A stretch of 64,000 bases of DNA from Lutjanus erythropterus (lineage: Eukaryota; Chordata; Actinopteri; Lutjaniformes; Lutjanidae), in contig CM034614.1 in the NCBI GenBank assembly GCA_020091685.1, positions 3,004,724 through 3,068,723 on the forward strand. The letters are read 5' to 3'. The notes under the pieces are model-generated. The model saw only the letters and a program-made list of their open reading frames with translations. It did not search any database and was not told the DNA's origin. Position numbers and translations under genes: made by a program. How positions within the stretch are numbered: position 1 is the stretch's first letter; each line of letters begins with the position of its first letter. Shown piece by piece: positions 51,501-61,122 of the stretch.

Positions 51501-52524
51501 GAGAGGGACGTGGCTCCCGTCTCGACCAATTACTCTGCGAGCTGCGCGTGAACTTGAGATTGTCGGTTTTCATAGAGTGACGGCAGACGGGGGTGTGTGA
51601 AGCTGTGATCGCACGACAGACAGTCTTGCTTAACGTTCTGGTCGAAATGTGTGTTTGCAGGAGGAGATCGAGACCCAGAGGCAGCAGCACGAGGCCAGAG
51701 TGATGTCCATCAGGACAGAGGAGAAGCAGAAGATGGACAAGATGGCAGACGACTTGGACCAGAAGTGGAGAGATGCACTGCGGTAAAAAACTCTCTGTTG
51801 GCCTGTCAGTCTCACTTTCTCTTGTTTTGCTCTTTCTGTTTGTTTTCTCATTCATCACGTCGTGTTTCGCTCCCTCCCCCGTTCACAGTCACACTTGTCA
51901 TTAGCATAACAAGTCGACTTGTGTTGCCAAAAGCGAAGCTCATGGATATGAATGAGGACGAATATGAAATGAGCACAATCAGAGAGGCGTACAGTGTTTA
52001 CAGACACCCTGTAGGACAAAATGACCAAACTCTGCCCATCTCTCTCTCTCTCCCTCTCTCTCTGTCTGTGCAGCGAAGAGGTGCGTTTGTTGAAGGAGGA
52101 GCTGACCGAGGAGTACGAAGCAGACAAACAGGCGGCGCTGACTCAGCTGTCCCAGCAGAAAGAGCTGGAGATGATGGCGGCAAGAGAGGGCTGGCAGAGG
52201 AAGGTGGAGGACCTGCTGGAACAGGTAAAACACTACAAAAGGCTATAAAAAGGTGCAAAAATTTGTGCCGGGGCAAGAAGAAATTTGGTCAAAAATCTAT
52301 AATTGATCTCTTTGATGAACACTGCAGACGTTAATCAAACGGGTTTAAAGTTGCAGTGACAGTAGTGTTAAATATTTAGTGTTTATTTCAGAATTTCTTT
52401 CTTTTATTGTCAGAAAACCACAAAAACTTCAGTTTAAACCACAGATTAATACAGTTGAAAGCAACTTTTACCAATTCCTTGAGTTTGATTGACGTAGGTG
52501 CACCCGAACCCTGACCTTTACCCT

Positions 52525-52562
<38 letters not shown>

Positions 52563-52947
52563 TTCAGGATTCACTTTGATTGACAGCTCCACTAGACGGC
52601 CTGGAGACAGCTCAGAGCAAACAAGTCTTGTCTGTCCGAGGAGAGATACAACTCCATATCCTCTCACGCACGCTCTCACAGGCTTTGCTGCCTCTAACTG
52701 TGTGTGTGTGTGTGTGTGTGTGAATGTGATTAACAGTGATGCCACAAACAAACACTTCAACCTGCTCGACAATTCACATAATTCACACACGCAGAAACAA
52801 ATGGGCCTGAAAAGACTAAAGGATTTAACTTCTCCCACTGTGCTATTTTTGTCCGAGTTCTGTTTTGTTTCTGCACCTGAAGCGATGCAGAACGGAAAAA
52901 AAGCATCTTCTGGTTTTAATTACTTTTCCCCAAAGCCAAGTGAGCCT

Positions 52948-52995
<48 letters not shown>

Positions 52996-55900
52996 TATAT
53001 ATGCTGTATATACACATACAGAAGCACTGGAGAAGATCTGAAGAGAGCGTGTGCAGTAGTTGGTTAATTTTTCCCCAATTGCTGGAGACATTTTCTGATG
53101 TTGGCGTGAATGAGCGGGCCGGTTGGTCAGGTCAGAGTTAAAGCGGCACGCTCAGACGCTCAGAGGAGCCGTCCGCGGCGAGCATGCCGCCTCTGGGTAA
53201 TTCTGAGCGCGGCTGAGTCACGACCGAAGCCTCAAAGAGGCTCGTCCCGATTTTTGCCAAGACGCCGGCGGCCTACGCTAAACATTTTTGTGCTGGAGCC
53301 GGCAACCGCCGACGCCAGCTCGCCCTCGCAATTCCCCCCGCGCGCAAATCCATGACAGAAGCTCATCACGACAAAATGAAGTTAAAGGTGCACTTACTTC
53401 TTTTTACTATTCTTATTCAAATATTTGAATTCAGTTAAAAGGACCTTGGTTTTGATGGTAATGGTGAAAACGTCCTCTGTAGTTTCCTAATGGCGCCAGT
53501 CGATAATCTGGAGGCTGAAGCGAGGACGTATCTGGTGTTTTTGATTTAAAAATACCTCAAATGATCAGTCAGTCATCAGATCAGCTCCTGATTAGTTTTC
53601 CATTGATCACCTAATTGAAAAATAAACCAGAGAGGGAGGAGGAGGCGGGCCTTAATGTTTCTGTAATAACTGAAAGATGATTTCCTGAAGCTTCCTGTCG
53701 TCAGTGTTATCTCAGTCACTGACTGTGTAAATGTGCGTCACAGTACAGACTGCTGCATTTTCAAACCGACGATGCAGAGTGGCTGAAAATAAACATCAAA
53801 CAATGTCACAGACCAAATACCTAAGGAGCTTACACTCTGTGCGCATGTGTACGTCTGTGTTTGAGTGTGTGTGTGTGTGTGCGTTTCGCCTCATCAAAGG
53901 GCTTCACTGAATCGTGCCTTTTTTTCTTTTCTTGTTTTTAATTTTAGCTACATGAGGACACGGCCGTCTGAATTGTGTGAATATGAGTGGGTGTGCTGCA
54001 GAGAGCATCATCGAATGCATCGTTTTGTGTGTGTACATGTGGTTTAACACAACACTGATCATTTCACGCGTGTTATTATCACTATAGTTGTGCAAACATA
54101 CCGTACATTCGTCATGTACGGATCAAATGTTTCAGAAAAATGTCACTGACAATGATCACTGTTTCCTAAATATTGCATAAATGTTTGATTTGTGGCATAA
54201 TTTTTCATCTAAATCTGTGCATATATTAATTTAAGATTACAGCCTGATCTCACTGACAGGAAATTGATTCTGATAATCAAGTACTTTTAAGAGAACCTGG
54301 TTTTAGCTTCTCAAATCCAAGGCTTTGCTTCCTATACATGCATGCATCCATGTAAATAATGCATGTATGCATGCATCTACACTGCATGTTAGATGAGACT
54401 TTCCAGGAAAAGGCAGCAGCTTATTCAGGGAGCTCAGGTTGATGTGAAGACAAATGGACACAGGTATAACCACAGTGATCTGCGGTGTATTGACCTACTT
54501 ACAGCTCCACTGAAATACCAGCGCTGCGAGACAACGATGCGGCGAGAGGCTGAGACTCCCCTCAGATATAAACCGTCACTTCGCATTTCAAGTGTCGAGC
54601 AGCTCAGACTGTTCACACGAGATCCGTGATCCAAACTAACAGCTGTCAGAGCGACGAAAGAGGCTCTCTTGTGTGTGATGGATGAGTTATCAACTGCGTT
54701 CAAATCATATGCGGGAGCTTCCAATCACACAGAGACCCAGGCCTTTATTTTTTATATTAGAGACACTTTTGTTCCTAATTTTCTCGGGACCTTTCTGTTA
54801 ATAGTCTCTCTTCATTTGTGATTTAGGGGTCAGCATTGAGGTGGCAACTCACCAAGATTAATTAAAAACTTTCCCCTACTTTTTAAATAAACAAGCCAAA
54901 AAAAATCTGACCTGCCCGATCAAACCAAGATCAAACCAAGCACATTCGATGGACGCAGCAGGGCAACTGCATGTGGCGTTTAAGTGGAAGAGAAATGATT
55001 TGTTAGATATGAAAGCCCCAAACTGAGTGAAGTGTCTGTGCCATCCTTATCTGTAATGACTTCTTCTTCATTAAGATATTTTCATTACAAGGTTTTAGCC
55101 CCAGGCTGCTGTTTATGTGTGTGTGTGTGTGCATGGGAGTGTGTTTAATTAAGACATAAAGGATTAGACACATGCACTACAGGTATTTCCGCCTCGTTAA
55201 CCTCGCATGTCCAGTTATTTTTGTGTAAATGTAAAGAAGATTGGTTGTAACAGACAGATGGTGGACACAGGGAGGGAGGATATACTGTACAGGTCATCTG
55301 TCTGCCTTTTTAAATCCATATCCAGCACAGAACCCCGCAAACTTCATCCCGACCCTGCTCCTCATCCTCTCATTTTAAATCCAATTTACCTTGCAGTCGT
55401 TAATGTAGTACTCCTACAGCGCTAAATCCCGCCGGGGATTTAACTGCCGGAGCTTGAGGAAGAGTGGCGTGTGGAGGGCCAGAGCCGTCAGGCTGAGAGA
55501 GTTCACTTAGGCCCCTAATAGTTCCAATATCTGCTCTAAACAAAACCGTTTTGTGTGGCGTGATGAGGCTTACGCCGCTAGGCTTTCTGTTATTTGGCTC
55601 TGTGTGCTGACACTCACCGTCTGACGAGCTGTCGGCTCACTGAGACGAGCGGCCAAATCTCCAACTCAGTGTTTATTGGCTTATATCCATGTGTCGATAC
55701 CACCACCGCTGAGCAGTTGTCAAAACATCTGTGGGAAAAAAATGTTTGCATATGAGGATTAAAAATGAACGACAGGCGCAGGAGGAAACACAAAGAAAAA
55801 AATGGTGTTTTTAATGTTGGCCTAATTACATGTGAGCAGTCAGTTGAGCGAGTTGGTCGGATCCTGGAGACAGAAACTTTGGTTTGGACAGCTTGTCATA

Positions 55901-58900
55901 AACAGACGCTTTGGGTTGGATTGGCAAGGTTATCTAGACCAATGCTTTGGATTGGCCAGGTCATTAAATGCTAATACTCTGGGTTTGCTAGGTTGTCCAA
56001 TACCAACACTCCAGACTGGCAAGTCATCAAATACAAACAGTTAACTCATCTCGTATTTAATGACATCTACATATTTCTTCAACCACCAGTCTGTTTGTTC
56101 TAAAGAAGAAATTGACTGTCTTTACATTTTGAAACAAGCCTGGTGCTTAAGATGACTGTTCTGCCCTTCAGCATGTGAACACCAGTGATTATCTGCGTTC
56201 TCTTTGTGCTTTCTTCTCTCTGTTCAGATCTCTCTATTGAAACAGTCTCTGGAGCTGCAGTTGTCTCAGTCCCAGTCGGCTCTGCAGCAGCTGCAGTCTC
56301 AGTTCAACCAGGAGAGGGAGCTGCTGAGCCAACAACTCAAAGGTAAGCTGGCATGTTAATTTATATATTACTGAGTCATTTATTTATTTAAGATTTTGCC
56401 AGTTGAGGTCCTCCATATGCTAAAGGCTAACATCAGCATAGCTAACACTAATGGCAGTTTAACCCAAATTATGAGCCAAAAGGAAGACATGACAGTAATT
56501 TGATATGATTTAGGACAGTTTAGTTTAGAGTTTTTGTTCTGATGTGTCTCTTCGGGCTCTGAGGTCCTGGTTTTAACAGAAGCAGCCACAGTTAGCTGTC
56601 AGGTGAAAAGCTGCAGCTGACAGAAACTTAATGGGGTTTGTGCAAACTTGCAGGTCTCCAACAAACATGATGGAAACGGATAAAAAAAAAGTAATTCTCC
56701 ACTTGTGTTTTGGTGTTTTTTTTTTTTTACAAGAGTGAGGATGTCGAATGGTTTGACAAATAAAATCCATAAAAAAGAACCTCCAAAAATACATAAAAAA
56801 TAAAGCAGAAAAAAAGAATCCCATCCATCGAGTGAGTGATATCTTGTCACATTGTGTTTGGCAGTGTGTCTCCTGCCACTGTGGGGCTGGAACAGACCGT
56901 CATGTCGTCTGTCTTTGTTAAACAGAACGGAAAGACGTGTGTTTGGCAGATCTTGCGAGCGATCGCGCTCAACATGTTTGTGTGTTTGCAGAGATGCAGA
57001 GGGAACATCAGAGGAGAGAGCATCGATTACAGGAGGCTCACTGCTGCGCCCTGAGCACCATGGAGGAGGCCAGGCAACACCAGATACGGGTACAACACAC
57101 ACAGACGCACACACACAAAACATGTGATCACGTAGGTGTGAATTCTTTTCTTTGGGGTTTTTCTTTTAGTTTTGATGCAGCCCGAGTTTTTGTTTAAGCT
57201 TCAGCTTCAATTTAAACCTTCACACATTCAGAAAAATTGAAGTCCAGGTGAGTTAGAGGATGAAATAAGACAGTTTAAACAGTTTATTTTAGCACTGATG
57301 AACACCTCCACTTAGGCCTGAAGGGACGTTTGAGAGCATTAACTTAAAATGTGACATAAAATATTACTTTATAGCCTTTTTCCACATAGAAATGAGAAAA
57401 AAGTATCATTTTAACACAAAAAAGATGACAAAATGTGTTTAAACCAGAATGTGGAAAACAGACAAATGTATAAATAAAGATTACAGTTTCAATATTATCT
57501 TATTTAATGACTTGCATGTACTTGAAGTATCATAATATTACATTTTACGCTCCTAATTTGCTTGACTTGATGATCCTCCAGCGCTGGATTTTTAGATGTC
57601 CAAAAAAGTTGAGGTGCAGCTTTTTTGCTCCTTAATTGTGTAATAACCTGCCCAAACACAGAAGAGAGGCAGGCTGTGTTGAGATCTTTAAAAGGCAGTT
57701 AAAGACAAACCTTTTTAACTTAACTTTTCTGCAGTAGTAGAGAGGCTAAGCTAGCATATTTTATATTCATGTACCCCATGGGCTGCTTTTAATTGTCCTT
57801 TTATTTGTTTTTAGCTGGCAGTTTATGCATTTTAGCCAGTTTACAGTTTTTAAATGGGAGTTTAAGCCTTAAACAACTTTTAGTGCCTTAATTACTCTTT
57901 CAAATGTGTGTTATTTTAATTGATTGGACTTCAAATACAGATATTTGTGTTGGTAATGTGTCCCAAACACAAGCAAAATAATGAGAAAATAAGAAGGTAC
58001 AGGCAGAGGGCAGAGGGCTTGGTCTCTGTTGATGCAGGCTCAGTCACAAACTGATGATTTAGACAGATTATTTTTATATTTTTGAGTCTGTGCATTGTTT
58101 TTTTGGGGGGGGGCGGAATCCTGCATAGTTTGCCTTTAAGTTTAAAAGCCTCTCACCTGGGTGTTCAATGTCAGATATGATGCTGTACACCTGTGAAAAT
58201 GTGCCTTTCAGTACAAAAATGTGCTGCTGCTGGTGTAGTTTCTGCGCCCAGCAGTCTGTGATCACAGAAAAGTCCTTAAAACAGTGTTTCTGGTGCGGAA
58301 CTGTAAAACAGAAGATTTTCTCTGACGTGTAACTTGATTTGTTGTCCCAGGATTCTCTGCTGTACCACATTATCCTGCAGTGATTTCCTCCTGAGAGGAA
58401 ATTATAACCTCATACAGTTCGGAAAGTGCAGGAGTCGGTGTTGCAAATTGGACTCTTTCCAGTTTTAGTCTGTAGCACACTAATTATTTCTCTGTGTGGA
58501 AGAGAAATAAGCCACAGTAAGTGAGTGATGATATACAAAAACACAAAGAGAACAAACAGAGAAGTGTTTTAGTTGTTGTAATTATGTTAGTTTTAATTTG
58601 ATGATCCTTCTCTTCCTGCTGCAGAGTTAATTAGAGGTAAAAGGGTCGTAAAGCATTCAAATCAGAACTCTTCGTTAGCTTCGTCTGCTTTTCCTCCGTC
58701 CACTTCCTCGTTAAATGAGTCAGGTTTTGTTGGAACGTTAAACAGCTGATTGTAGCGCCGTGTGTGTGTCTGCAAGGGGATGTTTCACCTCCTGCTGGTT
58801 GAGGTCATAAATCCCATCATGCACCGTCATGGAAATGAGACACTTCAATAAATGTGATTTCATGCCTGCTAAACAAAACTATATAAGGCAGGATTTTCCT

Positions 58901-61074
58901 GTTTAACTTTGGCTTTTGCTAAACTGGCAACCAAAAATGTTTGTGGATTCTTTTTCTCTGAAAACATGACTTTAGTTCAGCTGCAGTTGTTTGACTCATC
59001 GGCCATAAGTCACGTTCTTTTTCTCCAACATTACACCACTGATTATAATGTATATTAAAGCCTATTAAAGGTGCATACGAAGTGGAACTTCACACTCATG
59101 TTCATGCAAGAAATCAGTGTACATTACCCTGCATTACAAACTAGGCAGCAAAATAAAACAGGTAGAAGCTCCTGCAAATGCTTAGTTTCACTAAAATCAG
59201 CTTTTAGTTGTAATGTTTTGCAGCTGTGAGCAGCTCATCTATTTCTTTCATGCAATGCATTGTGGGATAAATAGCGTCCATCAACAGCACACTCAATAAA
59301 CGGGGGATTAGGATTGCATATTGGCTGTATTCAAAATAATTAATGTTTTCTCTTCTCCTGTGCGAGCGCTCAGAACTGGGACAGTGTTCATCACTTTGCA
59401 TTGTTTGCCTCTTGGATGTAATTTTAATAAATGTAATGATTTCTTTCAGCCAACTCGCAAACTGCTCAAACATTTTATGGGGCGTCTGAAACTTGGTTGG
59501 AAAAATGTGTGTTCGATGTGACGTTTTATCCTCGTTCCTGTCCTGCACCAGGCCCTGGAGGAGCGTCTGAAGCAGGAGCAGAGGGAGGAGGTCCATGCTC
59601 TGAAGGAGGCCCACAGAAGGACATTAGACATCCTGAGACAGCAGTCAGACCAGGAGCTGCAGACTCTTCGCTTTGAGCTGGAGGACGAGGGCAAAGCGAA
59701 GCTCGGTAAATGATTAGATCACCGTCTGCAGTGTCAACCTGTCTGTCTGCAGCGTGGTTGGTTTTTAAACTACTGCAGCGACTTTGCTACCTCGACGTTT
59801 CGTAGTCCAGGTGTAGCTGTTGAATGTCTGTGCCTGTGTGTGTCTGCAGCGTCTCTTCGCGCTGAACTGAACCACCTCCACGCTACAGCCATCGAGCACC
59901 TAAAGCAGATCCACCTTAAAGAAAACACTGCCGCCAAACGGGAGCTGGAGAAGGCGATGGAGCACAGCCACAAGCAGGTGACTGAGACGATCCCGTCTCT
60001 TTTCTTAATGTCTGTGTGACCTACTCCAACTAACTACTCCGTCTCCGCTCACCGCAGGAACAAGAGCTCCTGGTCCGTATCTCTGATCTGCAGACGGAGG
60101 TGTGTTCCCGTAGCAACCGTATCACCGACCTGGACCACGAGATCCACTCTCTGAACGAGACCATCGACACTCTGACCAGAGAGCTTGAGCTGAAGGGCAA
60201 AGAGGTGCTGCGGGTCCGAAGTGAAGCCAACCAACAGATCAGGTACATACAGGACTTTCACAGCTCAGCTTTTTTTAGACACATGTTGGGGCTGCGAGGA
60301 AAAAAAGAGTAGGACCCACTGGATTATTGCAGATAAATTGTATCGTTGCAAAGATGAACATTGTTCTTAAAGAAACCTGATTGCATGACGTTCCCACATG
60401 GAAAATCAGCACCCTCCTCGTTACTTCTTCCACTTAAATTTGCAGACAGATAAATTAAGCCTGTGGTGTTAACACTGTCGCCATGGATACCGGTTCTTTA
60501 GCACTGTGAGAGACCGAGTGTTCCCTCTCCCAGCTCTGCTCTCCGGGTCCCACCTGACTTTACTTTGTAGCTGCACATCTCGTCCTCCTCCTCTATAATT
60601 TAGCAAAAACTTGTTTTAAACTTATGATATTGTGCAGCTCTTAAGAAAAACGCGTCCAGCGGTTGTTACATCACGTTAGTTTTTGTTACGTTATGTTTAT
60701 TTAAGCGTAACGTTGGTTTATTCATGAGTTTGTTCCGTCTCTGCCGCAGGGCCCACGAACAAGACCTGTCCAAGAGACATGAGCGGGACCTGGGGGAGCT
60801 CACTATGGTCCATCAGAGAGAAACGCAAATCATGCTGGCTGACTTCAACAAGGCCCAGGAGGTCCTCAAAGACAAGATCTCAGCTCTACAAATACTGTAG
60901 GTCACACACGTGTTTGATTAAGTCTCTTGAGTTGCTGCTTCGGGCTGCAGCCTCTTTTTCTCTGTCTGCTTGCAAAAACAGTTTGATTTCTCCTCCGTAA
61001 CTTATTGTGTAACTTTGTAATACTGTTATCTGCCTACCTAATGAGCTTCTTTTATATGCCGTGTGTGTGTTTGT

Positions 61075-61122
<48 letters not shown>

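Larger units (their letters stand above)
52225..56227 (+). other. fam184a intron 14 (4 kb)
   Basis: Contains (CA)n at 52526-52560, (TG)n at 52699-52722, (CA)n at 52950-52994, a small CpG-rich patch at 53105-53350, GCATGCAT repeats at 54335-54388, and a minisatellite at 55855-56045. No exon is supported. Confidence 0.75.

Noticed and set aside
51651..52334. A 227-codon plus-strand open frame
   Set aside because: It runs out of frame through exons 13 and 14 of fam184a and the intron between; the exons make a conserved protein in other frames with proper splice sites.
52498..53091. Open frames across CA/TG repeats (runs of His-Thr or Cys-Val)
   Set aside because: Repeat translation artefacts.
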